From NCBI RefSeq assembly GCF_017377745.1, contig NZ_JAFVMG010000001.1:682001-746000 (forward strand): a stretch of DNA of 64,000 nucleotides, in the 5' to 3' direction. Under the pieces are notes generated by a model. It worked only from the letters and a program-made list of their open reading frames with translations. It did no database searches and was not told the origin of the DNA. The position numbers were made by a program, and so were the translations under genes. The DNA comes from Acetobacter suratthaniensis. Lineage in GTDB: Bacteria > Pseudomonadota > Alphaproteobacteria > Acetobacterales > Acetobacteraceae. Shown here one piece after another: positions 1-13,988 of this stretch; position 1 is the stretch's first letter, and every line of letters starts with the position of its first letter.

Positions 1-758
1 TAGGTCATCATTTCAAGCAGGTATGGCCCCTTGCCTGCGCGGCAATGCGCAACGGCTTCGGCGGCGGCTTCATGTACGGCGGCAACATCCATGCCGTCCA
101 CCTGCCTGCCGGGAATGCCCCACGGTTCACCATTTTTGTAAAACTCGTGCCAGGCGGAGGCGCGCTCAACCGATGTGCCCATGCCGTAGCGGTTGTTTTC
201 AAGCACGAAGATGCAGGGCAGTTTGTGCAGGGCGGCAAGGTTGAAGCTTTCGTACACCTGCCCCTGATTGGCGGCGCCATCGCCAAAATATGCAACGGAC
301 ACTTCGTCCGTACCGCGATATTTATTGGCAAAGGCCAGCCCGATCCCAAGCGCGACCTGCGCACCGACAATGCCATGTCCACCGTAGAAATTTTTCTCGC
401 GGGAGAACATGTGCATGGAGCCGCCCTTGCCGTGGGAATACCCCGTGGCGCGGCCAGTCAGTTCGGCCATGACGCCACGAGCATCCATGCCAGCGGCAAG
501 CATCTGCCCGTGGTCACGATAGGAGGTGATGATCTTGTCACCTTCGCGCAGGCACATCTGGATGCCGGTTACGACGGCTTCCTGACCGATGTAGAGATGG
601 CAGAAGCCACCGATAAGGCTCATGCCATAAAGCTGGCCAGCCTTTTCCTCGAAACGGCGGATCAGCAGCATGTCATGGTAAGCCTGCATGAACTGCTCGC
701 GGGTCAGAGAGGGCTCATTGCGGCCCGCTTTGCCCACCTGTTTGTCTGTTGTTCCCAT
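1..758 (-). CDS. pdhA: Pyruvate dehydrogenase E1 component, alpha subunit (3' part cut by window edge)
   Basis: Minus-strand frame open from an ATG at 758 to the window edge (about 252 codons). The protein begins MGTTDKQVGK and carries the E1-alpha landmarks: the LIRRFEEKAGQLYGM N-terminal segment, the IGQEAVVTG stretch, and the thiamine-diphosphate motif GDGAANQGQVYESFN followed by LPCIFVLENN. By family it pairs with PdhB (expected just outside the window) to decarboxylate pyruvate and acetylate the lipoyl domain of E2. A Shine-Dalgarno AAGGA lies about 8 bases upstream of the ATG. About 123 bases separate it from moaC, so it probably has its own promoter. The C-terminal quarter of the usual ~340 residues is missing only because of the edge. 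Confidence 0.93.
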   Translation of the reverse strand, partial: MGTTDKQVGKAGRNEPSLTREQFMQAYHDMLLIRRFEEKAGQLYGMSLIGGFCHLYIGQEAVVTGIQMCLREGDKIITSYRDHGQMLAAGMDARGVMAELTGRATGYSHGKGGSMHMFSREKNFYGGHGIVGAQVALGIGLAFANKYRGTDEVSVAYFGDGAANQGQVYESFNLAALHKLPCIFVLENNRYGMGTSVERASAWHEFYKNGEPWGIPGRQVDGMDVAAVHEAAAEAVAHCRAGKGPYLLEMMT

Positions 759-881
759 GAATGGAGTCCTTAACTATACGCAACCATTTAATGCGACACC
801 TGGCTTTGATTGGGAGAAGACAGACATTTTATCCTGCGTCTTTGTTGGAGTGCATGAAAATCCGGTTCTTGGGCCGCGCCG

Positions 882-1358
882 TTATTCGGCGTTATATTCT
901 CCTGACTGTCCCCCGCTTTTGTGCAACAGCCTGATGTTGTCGATCTGCATGCCGCGATCCACCGCCTTGCACATGTCATACAAGGTCAGGGCAGCGACGG
1001 ACACAGCCGCCAACGCTTCTATTTCCACACCTGTTGCCCCCGTTGTTGTAACAACGGCGGTGATCACGACCTTGTCATTCCCGGCGGCAAAATCGACACT
1101 GATGCTGCTCAGGCTCAGCGGATGGCACAGCGGTATAAGATCGGCGGTTTTCTTGGCCGCCATAATGCCCGCTATGCGTGCTGTCGCGTAAACATCACCC
1201 TTGGGCATGTCTCCCGACTGGATCATGTCCAGTGTGCGAGATGCCATGAGGATTTCGCCGCATGCCACGGCCTTGCGCTGTGTCGCAGGCTTGGCGGAAA
1301 CGTCCACCATCCGGGCATGGCCAGCCATGTCCAGATGTGTCAGCCGTGATTGTGTCAT
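882..1358 (-). CDS. moaC: Cyclic pyranopterin monophosphate synthase MoaC
   Basis: 158 residues, the usual family length. MoaC converts the MoaA product (3',8-cH2GTP) to cyclic pyranopterin monophosphate in molybdenum-cofactor synthesis in the cytoplasm. Visible family motifs are [13 protein letters not shown] in the middle and [11 protein letters not shown] followed by [12 protein letters not shown] at the C terminus. I place the start at the ATG at 1358 ([10 protein letters not shown]), one base after the trpC stop, rather than at an upstream in-frame start inside trpC. It is the last gene of the ppiD-trpEGDC-moaC run and is probably translated by coupling to trpC. The other moa and moe genes are not in the window. 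Confidence 0.93.
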   Translation of the reverse strand: MTQSRLTHLDMAGHARMVDVSAKPATQRKAVACGEILMASRTLDMIQSGDMPKGDVYATARIAGIMAAKKTADLIPLCHPLSLSSISVDFAAGNDKVVITAVVTTTGATGVEIEALAAVSVAALTLYDMCKAVDRGMQIDNIRLLHKSGGQSGEYNAE

Positions 1359-1359
1359 G

Positions 1360-2226
1360 TCAGTCCGTGCCCAGAAGCTTGCGCGCGGCCTCTCCGGGGT
1401 CGGGCTGGCGCAGCAGGGATTCCCCGACAAGGAAGCCGGTTACACCCTGAGCAGAAAGCTGTTCGATTTCAGCATGTGTCTTGATGCCGCTTTCCGAGAC
1501 AATGATCCGGTCAGGCGGAACAAGCGGCGCAAGCTGGCTGGTGGTGTTAACATCTGTCACCAGCGTCTTGAGATTGCGGTTATTGATGCCGATCAGAAAG
1601 GTATCCAGCGCCAGAGCACGGTTGAGCTCGTCCTCATCATGCACTTCCACCAGAACATCCATGTCTAGCCCTTTGGCATGGTCCACCAGTTCCAGTGCTT
1701 TTTCGTCGCTCAAAATACCCATGATGAGCAAGATGCAGTCTGCGCCAATCAGGCGGCTTTCATAGACCTGCCATGGGTCAAGAATGAAATCTTTGCGCAG
1801 AACCGGCAGCGAGCAGGCTGCTCGTGCTGCAATCAGGTCATCATTTGAGCCATGAAAGCAGGAGCTTTCGGTCAGTACGGACAGGCAGGCCGCGCCCGCC
1901 CGTTCATAGCTGCGCGCGATCTGGGCCGGGTCGTAGTGTTCTTGCAGAATGCCCGCCGAAGGGGAGGCTTTCTTGATTTCGGCGATAAGCCCGACAGCAC
2001 GGTCAGCAGCTTTTTCTTTCAGGGCACGTCCGAAGCCGCGAGGCGCGTCCTTCTGTTCCTGCACCTTGGCTGAAATTTCTTTCAGGGTCAGCAGGGTCGA
2101 GCGATGTTCTACTTCCAGTTTGGTTCTGGCACAGATACGGGCCAGAACGTCGGGGAGTTCATCAGCTCCAGCAGCGCAAACAGCGTCTGAAGGTGCAACC
2201 GTGGACGTGTTGGGTGTATCGCTCAT
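1360..2226 (-). CDS. trpC: Indole-3-glycerol phosphate synthase
   Basis: 288 residues. It closes the indole ring from carboxyphenylamino-deoxyribulose phosphate, the fourth chemical step from chorismate to tryptophan. The TIM-barrel motifs are clear: [13 protein letters not shown] near residue 80, the [15 protein letters not shown] segment, [30 protein letters not shown] and IIVSESGI. This is a monofunctional TrpC without a TrpF domain. The N-terminal ~20 residues are a less conserved extension. The gene lies 11 bases after trpD and 1 base before moaC, so it is operonic. Confidence 0.95.
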   Translation of the reverse strand: MSDTPNTSTVAPSDAVCAAGADELPDVLARICARTKLEVEHRSTLLTLKEISAKVQEQKDAPRGFGRALKEKAADRAVGLIAEIKKASPSAGILQEHYDPAQIARSYERAGAACLSVLTESSCFHGSNDDLIAARAACSLPVLRKDFILDPWQVYESRLIGADCILLIMGILSDEKALELVDHAKGLDMDVLVEVHDEDELNRALALDTFLIGINNRNLKTLVTDVNTTSQLAPLVPPDRIIVSESGIKTHAEIEQLSAQGVTGFLVGESLLRQPDPGEAARKLLGTD

Positions 2227-2237
2227 GATTGTCCTGT

Positions 2238-3350
2238 TTATCTTTCGGGCCGGTCGGCAGGCCGGGCCGCCCGTAACCCCTCAAGAACCGCCAGAGCGGC
2301 CCCGTTATCCAGCGTGTGCGCGGCTTCCGCCACGCCGTCTTTTAGCGCGTGCGGGTTGATCTGCCCTTCCCGCACAAGGTTGATCCGTCCCGCGACATGC
2401 AGCGCACAGGCCGCATTGAGCAGGACGGTGTCTCGGTACGCGCCGTGCGCACCGCGCAACAGGGCATTAAGCGCCTGTGCATTCTGCTGTGCATTTCCAC
2501 CTTGTATGGCACTCACAGGTGCGTATGCAAGCCCCGCCATTTCGGGCTCCACAACAAAGGAATGAATATGCCCGTTTTCAAGGGCTTCAACCTGTGTGGG
2601 GCCAGCCAGGGTCATTTCATCAATGCCGCCGTGGCCTATGCGCGGCAGGCCGCATACGGCCCATACCCGCTTGGACCCCAGCCTGCCCAGCACGTCCACG
2701 ACAGGGCGTAGCCATGAGGGCGAAAAAACCCCCACCAACTGCTGCGTGACGCCTGCGGGATTTACCAGCGGGCCGACAAGGTTAAACAGCGTGGGCAGGC
2801 CCAGCGCTTTTCTGGCCTGTGCGGCATGGCGCATGGCCGGGTGATGGTTGGGGGCGGCAAGAAAAATGGCCCGGTGCGCCTGCATCTGGCGTTGCAATGC
2901 CGGGACTTCCGCCAGCAGCGGCACACCGAGTGCGCCCAGCACGTCTGATGCCCCGGACAGTGAGGAAACCGCCCGGTTTCCATGTTTGGCAACGGGAACA
3001 CCAGCACCGGCCAGCACAAAAGCAACAGCCGTGGAGACGTTCAGCGTGCCGTAGTTATCGCCCCCAGTGCCGCAGACATCGACCGTATCGGACGGAAGGC
3101 CCGGCACGGCGTTCATGCGCTGACGCAGGGCCGTTACCGCGCCCAGAAGCTCATCTGGCGTTTCGCCCCGGACGCGTAGCGCCATCAGGAAAGCGGCAAT
3201 CCGTTCAGATGAAACGGCGCCATCCATGATAATCCCAAACGCGCTTTCGGCCTGTGCGGCGCTGAGGGATTCGCGGCGGGTCAGGCGCTCAAGAACGGAC
3301 GTAAACAGAGCATGACTATCGGCTGGTGTCTCAGTCAGGATGTCAGACAT
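2238..3350 (-). CDS. trpD: Anthranilate phosphoribosyltransferase
   Basis: 370 residues from the ATG at 3350 ([10 protein letters not shown]), which overlaps the trpG stop by 8 bases. A start five codons further upstream is possible but less likely. The enzyme transfers phosphoribose from PRPP to anthranilate. Family motifs seen are [17 protein letters not shown] (PRPP site), [19 protein letters not shown] and [19 protein letters not shown] with [12 protein letters not shown]. It is a stand-alone TrpD, not fused to TrpG. The gene overlap with trpG implies translational coupling. Confidence 0.95.
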   Translation of the reverse strand: MSDILTETPADSHALFTSVLERLTRRESLSAAQAESAFGIIMDGAVSSERIAAFLMALRVRGETPDELLGAVTALRQRMNAVPGLPSDTVDVCGTGGDNYGTLNVSTAVAFVLAGAGVPVAKHGNRAVSSLSGASDVLGALGVPLLAEVPALQRQMQAHRAIFLAAPNHHPAMRHAAQARKALGLPTLFNLVGPLVNPAGVTQQLVGVFSPSWLRPVVDVLGRLGSKRVWAVCGLPRIGHGGIDEMTLAGPTQVEALENGHIHSFVVEPEMAGLAYAPVSAIQGGNAQQNAQALNALLRGAHGAYRDTVLLNAACALHVAGRINLVREGQINPHALKDGVAEAAHTLDNGAALAVLEGLRAARPADRPER

Positions 3351-3939
3351 GAGCCTGTCCGGCATTCCATTCCCGGGCGATGGTCAGAAAATTACGGAGC
3401 AGATCATGTCCGTATTCGGAGGCAATGCTTTCTGGGTGGAACTGCACGCCCGAAATCGGAAATTCACGATGGCGTACACCCATGATCACGCCATCTTCTG
3501 TCCATGCGGTCACTTCCAGATGTGCTGGTATGCTGGCAGGCTCAAGTGTCAGGCTATGATAGCGTGTGGCCTTGAACGGGCTTGGAAGGCCCGCGAATAC
3601 ATCCTTGCCATCGTGATAGACCGGGCTGATCTTGCCGTGCATAGGCGTTGGCGCGCGCACAACCTCGGCACCGAAGACCTGCCCAATGGCCTGATGCCCG
3701 AGGCATACGCCGAATACCGGCACCTTTCCGGCTGCTGCGGCGATCAGGTCGCAGCAGATGCCCGCTTCGTTAGGGGAGCATGGGCCGGGAGAAAGGACGA
3801 TAGCCTGCGGATTGAGTGCCAGAGCTTCATGGGCGCTCAGGGCGTCATTACGGACAACGTTACAGGTTTCCCCCAACTCGCCCAGATAGTGGACGAGATT
3901 GAAGGTAAAGCTATCGTAATTGTCGATCAGGAGGATCAT
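3343..3939 (-). CDS. trpG: Anthranilate synthase component II (glutamine amidotransferase)
   Basis: 198 residues, normal for a stand-alone TrpG. It releases ammonia from glutamine for TrpE. The class I amidotransferase landmarks are present: [21 protein letters not shown] at the N terminus, [13 protein letters not shown], the nucleophile in [16 protein letters not shown] (Cys near residue 79) and the His/Glu pair in GVQFHPESI. There are 57 bases between trpE and trpG with no obvious terminator. PabA, which shares the fold, is an alternative name in some species, but the setting between trpE and trpD argues for tryptophan synthesis. Confidence 0.95.
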   Translation of the reverse strand: MILLIDNYDSFTFNLVHYLGELGETCNVVRNDALSAHEALALNPQAIVLSPGPCSPNEAGICCDLIAAAAGKVPVFGVCLGHQAIGQVFGAEVVRAPTPMHGKISPVYHDGKDVFAGLPSPFKATRYHSLTLEPASIPAHLEVTAWTEDGVIMGVRHREFPISGVQFHPESIASEYGHDLLRNFLTIAREWNAGQAHV

Positions 3940-3996
3940 GGTGAAATGATGGCCTTTTAAAGTGCCGCGGTCAATTAATGCGAAACGGACACGGTA

Positions 3997-5526
3997 TTAC
4001 CCCCTGCCCGCTTCTTCCCGAGCCTGCTCCATGGCGGTTTGAGCCGCACGGAAAACAGCCCGCGCCTTGTGCTGGGTTTCTTCGTATTCGCTTTCAGGCT
4101 GGCTGTCCGCAACGACGCCACAACCTGCCTGCACATGGATCATGCCGTCCTTGATAACGGCCATGCGTAGGCCGATGCAGGTGTCCATATCGCCCCCGGC
4201 CCCGAAATACCCGATGCAGCCTGCATAGGTGGCGCGGCGCGTGCGCTCGATTTCGTCAATGATTTCCATGGCGCGGATTTTGGGTGCCCCTGTCAGGGTG
4301 CCAGCCGGGAAAGCCGCTACGAGTGCGTCGAGTGCGTCAAGGTCAGGTCGCAGCGCTCCTTCCACATTGGAGGAGATGTGCATGACATGGCTGAACCGCT
4401 CGATAACGAACCGCTCCGTAACCGTGACAGAACCGGGCTGGCTGACCCTGCCCACATCGTTGCGGCCAAGGTCTATGAGCATCAGGTGCTCGGCTATTTC
4501 TTTTTCGTCGGCCAGCAGTTCCTGCTCAAGTTGCAGGTCTTCTTCCACTGTCTGCCCACGTGGGCGTGTGCCTGCCAGAGGCCGAACTGTCATTTTGCCT
4601 GCGCGCAGGCGCACCAGAATTTCAGGCGATGAGCCAACGAGGGCAAACCCGCCAAAATCAAGGTGGAACAGGAACGGAGCCGGGTTAATCCGCCGTAGTG
4701 CCCGGTAAAGGTCAAGCGACGGGAGTGGGAACGCCGTGGAAAAGCGCTGGCTGGGCACGACCTGAAAGGCATCGCCCGCCGCGATATAGTTCTGGATATG
4801 CCTGACGGCATCACAGAACTCATCACGGCTGAAGGTTGAAACCGGTTCACTGAAGGTCGGTATATTTTGTATTGCCTGCGTGGCGGGCAATGCGCCAGCC
4901 AGACAGGTGCGTGCGCGGGCCAGCAGAGCATGCGCACGATCCCATGCGATGCCTGCGCTTTCTCCTGCGGCCGGGCGCACGGGGGCCGCCAGAATGAGTT
5001 CGTCCGTGACCGTGTCAAAAACAGCGAACAGGCTGGGGCGCATCAGCACGGATTCAGGCAGATCCAGATCATCGGGTGGGGCATCTGGCAGGTGCTCCAT
5101 CTGACGCACCATGTCGTAGCCCAGATAACCGAAAAGCCCTGCGATCATGGGCGGCAAGCCCGGCGGTAACGTCAGGCGCGTTTCCTGAATGAGCTGGCGC
5201 AGGCTGTCTAGCGGGCGTTCCAGTGGCGTGGTGTTATGGCCATCGGCCTCTATGTTCACGCGGCCACTATGGCAGGTCCAGATCAGATCTGGCAGGAGTG
5301 CGATAACGGAATAGCGGCCACGGGAGACCCCGCCCTCCACGCTTTCCAGCAGCAAGCTGTGTCGCTTTGCGCCAGTATGCAGGTGGGTGAGGCGCATATA
5401 GGCAGAAACCGGCGTAAGTAGGTCGGCGGCCTCAACCGAAAACACAACGGAAGCCTCACCATTCTGCCATGCCGCTTCGCATGCGGCGCGGGAGGGCGAG
5501 GCCGAGGAGTGCAGTTTTATGGTCAT
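3997..5526 (-). CDS. trpE: Anthranilate synthase component I
   Basis: 509 residues. It makes anthranilate from chorismate with ammonia supplied by TrpG. The C-terminal chorismate-binding domain shows PLAGTRPRGQTVEEDLQLEQ, LLADEKEIAEHLMLIDLGRNDVGRV, FSHVMHISSNVEG and FPAGTLTGAPKIRAMEIIDEIE. The N-terminal LLESVEGG corresponds to the LLES element that forms part of the tryptophan feedback pocket, so allosteric inhibition is expected. The start ATG overlaps the ppiD stop (ATGA), so there is no room for a trp leader peptide directly before trpE. Confidence 0.95.
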   Translation of the reverse strand: MTIKLHSSASPSRAACEAAWQNGEASVVFSVEAADLLTPVSAYMRLTHLHTGAKRHSLLLESVEGGVSRGRYSVIALLPDLIWTCHSGRVNIEADGHNTTPLERPLDSLRQLIQETRLTLPPGLPPMIAGLFGYLGYDMVRQMEHLPDAPPDDLDLPESVLMRPSLFAVFDTVTDELILAAPVRPAAGESAGIAWDRAHALLARARTCLAGALPATQAIQNIPTFSEPVSTFSRDEFCDAVRHIQNYIAAGDAFQVVPSQRFSTAFPLPSLDLYRALRRINPAPFLFHLDFGGFALVGSSPEILVRLRAGKMTVRPLAGTRPRGQTVEEDLQLEQELLADEKEIAEHLMLIDLGRNDVGRVSQPGSVTVTERFVIERFSHVMHISSNVEGALRPDLDALDALVAAFPAGTLTGAPKIRAMEIIDEIERTRRATYAGCIGYFGAGGDMDTCIGLRMAVIKDGMIHVQAGCGVVADSQPESEYEETQHKARAVFRAAQTAMEQAREEAGRG

Positions 5527-7442
5527 GGTGCGTTTCCGCCAAATCCAGCTTCCGACAGGGCGGCATTCACGCCCGCTTCGCTGATATGAGGTGGAGTGCG
5601 GCGCGCTAGAGCATTGATATAGCTTGCGGCAATATCTTCCCCCACGGCTTGTGAAAGGCCGGCGCGAAGCTTGCTGATGGCCTGCTCGGGGGCTGGTGGG
5701 TTCGGAACGAATACGCGTGTAACCACGGCAACAAAAAAGGCTTTGTCATCCTCGGCCATGAACGCCTGCCCCGGTTTCAGGGTGGGCAGAGCGGTCATGA
5801 GTTCGGCCGGAATATTTTTGTTGGGTGCTGCTAGAGCGAAAGAGGCACCGCGCGTGGTCTGCGCCCCAGCGATTGCGGTTGTCCCCAGAGCGCCCTTGGT
5901 TTTTGCTGCGGTGTAGAGACCCGTTGCAGCCAGATCAGCCGCATGGCGCCGGTTTTCTGCCTGCCATGCGGCGAGAACCTGCTCGCGCGCGTTTTCAAAG
6001 CTGAGGGGGGAGGATGGCTTGATCGTGTCCACCACAACAGCGAACCAGCTATTGCCAGGCCCTTGGGTCAGGAAGGGGGGTGCCCCTTCTTTCTGGGTGA
6101 AAATCTGGTGGATGATCGCCTCACGCACGCCGCCAGCGGCTGGAATCGGTGCGGGTGTGCCATCTGGGGTCAGGCCCTGCGCGCTGAGCGTGCCAGAAAT
6201 GGCGGCAGCCCCCAGCGTATCGGGAATGGCGTCCAGCCCTTTGGCGGCAATCGCATCCTGTAGGGGGCGCAAACGCTCGCTGATAGCTGAATCGCTAACG
6301 GCCTTGCGGTATTCATCAAGAATTTGCCCGCGAGCGGTTTCGTAAGGAACGACCTGAGCTGCCGGTTTGATGTTCGATACACGAAAAACGGCCCAGCCAG
6401 ATTCGGTCTTGAGCGGAGCGCTGACAGTCCCTGCCTGAGCGCTAAAAACGGCTTTGCGCAGGGTTTCGGACGGAATGGCGGCCGCGCGAGTGCCCGGCAT
6501 ATCCGCCGAGGCTGCTCCACCGGCTGCTTTTTGCGCGGCAGCCCAGTCGCCTGACGCCTGCCATGCCGTGCTGACGCTTTGCGCCTGTTCCTGAGAGGGG
6601 AAGGTAATGAGCTGCACATCGCGCGTTTCAGGCGTATTGAAACGGCTGGTTGGCTCATCATAAATCTGCCGGATCCGGTTTTCATCCAGCGTCAGGGTAT
6701 CGGCTATGGTCTGGGGCGACAGAACGACAATGCGGGCATGGCGCATTTCTGGCACGCGGAACATCCACGGATGATTGGCGTAATACCGGCGCAGCACGGT
6801 TTCATCTGGTGTGGCCGGTGTTGGCTGTGCGGCAAACGGTATGCGGATGAAATCTACCACATGTGTGCGGGCGCCAAAGGCAATAAAGCGCTGTAGCATG
6901 GTGTCCGGTACGCTTGCCCCTTCGGTCATGGGGAGCAGCACCGCCCGCACAGTCAGATCATCACGGACAAGCTGGATAACGTGCTCTTCTGTGAGTTGGC
7001 GCTCGCGCAGGGTGGCGTTGAAAATGGCGCGGTCAAACTGACCGTTAGACCCTTTAAAATTGGGGAGCGAGAAGATTTCGTCGCGCACGGCTGTATTAGG
7101 AACAATCAGCCCCATTGTGCGTGCGGCTTCCAGCACCTCGGCCCGGCCGGTCAGGCGCTGGAGAATCTGCAACGTCATCTGACGACGCATGATGGGGGAA
7201 AGCTGCGAAGGATCGTTTACACCAGCCTGACGCGCGGCCGCAGGCAGTTCAGCCTGCAACGCGGAGGCAAGCGAGCCCGCCGTTACGGTCTGCTTCCCGA
7301 CACGGGCAGCTACATCCTGCCCTTCGCCCGTATGGCTGATGACATCGCCCACGCCCCAGCCAACAAAGGCTATAAAGACAAAGGCGGCGGTCACACGACC
7401 CAACCACGATTCAACAAAAACTCGCCGCAGGTAGGAAATCAT
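5523..7442 (-). CDS. ppiD: Membrane-anchored peptidyl-prolyl cis-trans isomerase, PpiD/SurA-like
   Basis: 639 residues from the ATG at 7442 (MISYLRRVFVESW). Residues ~12-32 form one transmembrane anchor with a short cytoplasmic N terminus. The rest is expected in the periplasm: a SurA-N-like chaperone region (RQMTLQILQRLTGRAEVLEAA), then a parvulin-like domain around residues 250-370 with MRHARIVVLSPQTI, and a long C-terminal region. By family it is a folding factor for exported proteins at the Sec translocon exit. The open frame extends about 100 codons upstream, but that extension is low-complexity and overlaps the spacer towards tpiA. Its stop overlaps the trpE start, so trp genes are co-transcribed with a chaperone gene. 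Confidence 0.85.
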   Translation of the reverse strand: MISYLRRVFVESWLGRVTAAFVFIAFVGWGVGDVISHTGEGQDVAARVGKQTVTAGSLASALQAELPAAARQAGVNDPSQLSPIMRRQMTLQILQRLTGRAEVLEAARTMGLIVPNTAVRDEIFSLPNFKGSNGQFDRAIFNATLRERQLTEEHVIQLVRDDLTVRAVLLPMTEGASVPDTMLQRFIAFGARTHVVDFIRIPFAAQPTPATPDETVLRRYYANHPWMFRVPEMRHARIVVLSPQTIADTLTLDENRIRQIYDEPTSRFNTPETRDVQLITFPSQEQAQSVSTAWQASGDWAAAQKAAGGAASADMPGTRAAAIPSETLRKAVFSAQAGTVSAPLKTESGWAVFRVSNIKPAAQVVPYETARGQILDEYRKAVSDSAISERLRPLQDAIAAKGLDAIPDTLGAAAISGTLSAQGLTPDGTPAPIPAAGGVREAIIHQIFTQKEGAPPFLTQGPGNSWFAVVVDTIKPSSPLSFENAREQVLAAWQAENRRHAADLAATGLYTAAKTKGALGTTAIAGAQTTRGASFALAAPNKNIPAELMTALPTLKPGQAFMAEDDKAFFVAVVTRVFVPNPPAPEQAISKLRAGLSQAVGEDIAASYINALARRTPPHISEAGVNAALSEAGFGGNAP

Positions 7443-7678
7443 CGCCGTAAGTATCCGCCGCTTGTCAAACACTATGCCATTATCATATTCAGGCGCGGCA
7501 CCATAAGCGCAGGCGTGGCGCTTGACCAGCCATAACCGTGGCGCAGGATATGGCGGTTGTGGTTTCCGGCCTGTTCTGTCAGGGATGTCCTGCGTGCAAA
7601 GACGCGCATTTGCACGCACGCTACAGGCGGACATAACGATGGATATGGCTGAAATTAACGCGTGATGGGGAGCAGGGT

Positions 7679-8419
7679 ATGAGCAGGCAGATGATCGTCG
7701 GCAACTGGAAGATGAATGGCACACGCCAGGCCGCGCAGGCGCTGGTAGCAAGCCTTGTTGACCGCTTGCCGCAAGGTAGCGCTGATGTGGTGATCTGCCC
7801 GCCCTTTACGCAACTCGCCCCCGTGGCTGACAAGCTTGCCGCCTCCCCTATTGGTCTGGGTGCGCAGGACTGCCATCAGGCGGTTAGCGGCGCCTATACG
7901 GGTGATGTCTCGGCGGCCATGCTGGCTGATCTGGGTGTTGGGCATGTTATTCTGGGCCATTCCGAGCGGCGGCAGGGGCATGCCGAGCTTGATGAGACCG
8001 TGCGGGAGAAGGCTGTCGCGGCCATCCGTGCCGGGCTGGTGCCTGTCATCTGTATTGGTGAAACCGCCGAACAGCGTGATGCCGGGCAGCATGAAGATGT
8101 TCTGGGCTGGCAGATTGAAGGCTCTTTGCCCGAAGGTTTTGGCGGTGTTGTGGCGTATGAGCCGATCTGGGCCATTGGTTCGGGGCGTGCCGCGACAGAG
8201 GAGCAGATCGCCCAGACAATGGCTTTCTTGCGTGCTGAGCTGATTCGTCAGTTCGGAGAGACTGGAAAAGCTGTCAAAATCCTGTATGGAGGGTCCGTAA
8301 ACGCGGGGAACGCGCCGTCCATCCTGTCCATTCCCGAGGTGGCGGGCGCTCTGGTTGGCGGTGCCAGCCTGGACGCGGATGCGTTTCTTTCCATTGTGGG
8401 CGCGGCTTCGGCCTCCTGA
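7679..8419 (+). CDS. tpiA: Triosephosphate isomerase
   Basis: 246 residues. It interconverts dihydroxyacetone phosphate and glyceraldehyde 3-phosphate. The catalytic residues are visible: Lys in GNWKMNG, His in ILGHSERR, Glu in AYEPIWAIGSG, and the phosphate loop LYGGSVNAGN. A strong purine-rich ribosome site (GGGGAGCAGGG) precedes the ATG. It is divergent from ppiD across a 236-base spacer in which I see no clear feature beyond possible weak promoter hexamers. secG follows after 26 bases, the common tpiA-secG pairing. Confidence 0.96.
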   Translation: MSRQMIVGNWKMNGTRQAAQALVASLVDRLPQGSADVVICPPFTQLAPVADKLAASPIGLGAQDCHQAVSGAYTGDVSAAMLADLGVGHVILGHSERRQGHAELDETVREKAVAAIRAGLVPVICIGETAEQRDAGQHEDVLGWQIEGSLPEGFGGVVAYEPIWAIGSGRAATEEQIAQTMAFLRAELIRQFGETGKAVKILYGGSVNAGNAPSILSIPEVAGALVGGASLDADAFLSIVGAASAS

Positions 8420-8445
8420 CCCGCTGCACTGATCTGGAACCTGAT

Positions 8446-8763
8446 ATGACTACAGCCCTGCTGATCCTGCATTTCTGTGTCACTGTAGCTCTGATTGGCG
8501 TTGTGCTGATTCAGCGCAGCGAAGGGGGCGGTCTGGGCATTGGCAGCAGCCAGGGCATGGGGGCTTTCATGTCCGGTCGTGGCACAGCCAACCTGCTCAC
8601 CCGTACCACGGCCGTTCTAGCTGGCCTGTTCATGCTGCTGTCTCTTACCCTCGCCCTTCTCTATCGTGGTGGCGTCAGTGGTGTCGGCCATGACATTCTG
8701 GCCCAGCCGCCGCAAGGCGCTGTTTCCGCTCCGCAGCCCGCGCCGGCAACGCCCAAGCCCTGA
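8446..8763 (+). CDS. secG: Protein translocase subunit SecG
   Basis: 105 residues. SecG is the small accessory subunit of the SecYEG channel in the inner membrane. Two hydrophobic segments (about residues 3-22 and 48-70) flank the conserved cytoplasmic loop VVLIQRSEGGGLGIGSSQGMGAFMSGRGTANLLTR (shown here only as its family hallmark, key part IQRSEGGGLG). The C-terminal ~25 residues are Pro/Ala/Gln-rich, typical of alphaproteobacterial SecG. The gene is co-directional with tpiA and upstream of pyrG. Confidence 0.93.
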   Translation: MTTALLILHFCVTVALIGVVLIQRSEGGGLGIGSSQGMGAFMSGRGTANLLTRTTAVLAGLFMLLSLTLALLYRGGVSGVGHDILAQPPQGAVSAPQPAPATPKP

Positions 8764-8807
8764 AGGCTTGTTCCGGTGCTCCACCTGCTGGCACGGGTGG
8801 AGTATAG

Positions 8808-11374
<2,567 letters not shown>

Positions 11375-11416
11375 AGCGTTCATATTTTTTGGGTACATGC
11401 CCATATCACGGTCTTT

Positions 11417-11452
11417 AAAGCCCGCCTTTGTATCAAAAGGCGGGCTTTTTTT
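11417..11452. terminator. Bidirectional intrinsic terminator between kdsA and gyrB
   Basis: The segment holds an inverted repeat with arms AAAGCCCGCCTTT and AAAGGCGGGCTTT around a short loop, followed by a T-run on the plus strand; A residues on the left side serve as a shorter U-run for the minus strand. It lies between the convergent kdsA and gyrB genes and can stop transcription from both. Confidence 0.85.
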
Positions 11453-11455
11453 ATT

Positions 11456-13939
<2,484 letters not shown>

Positions 13940-13988
13940 TTATACCGCGCGCAGTCAGTGGCGACCAGCATATACGGCGTGTTTTTGT

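Noticed and set aside
45-773. Plus-strand 242-codon frame over the start of the window
   Set aside because: It is the mirror frame of pdhA, whose minus-strand translation has full E1-alpha motifs.
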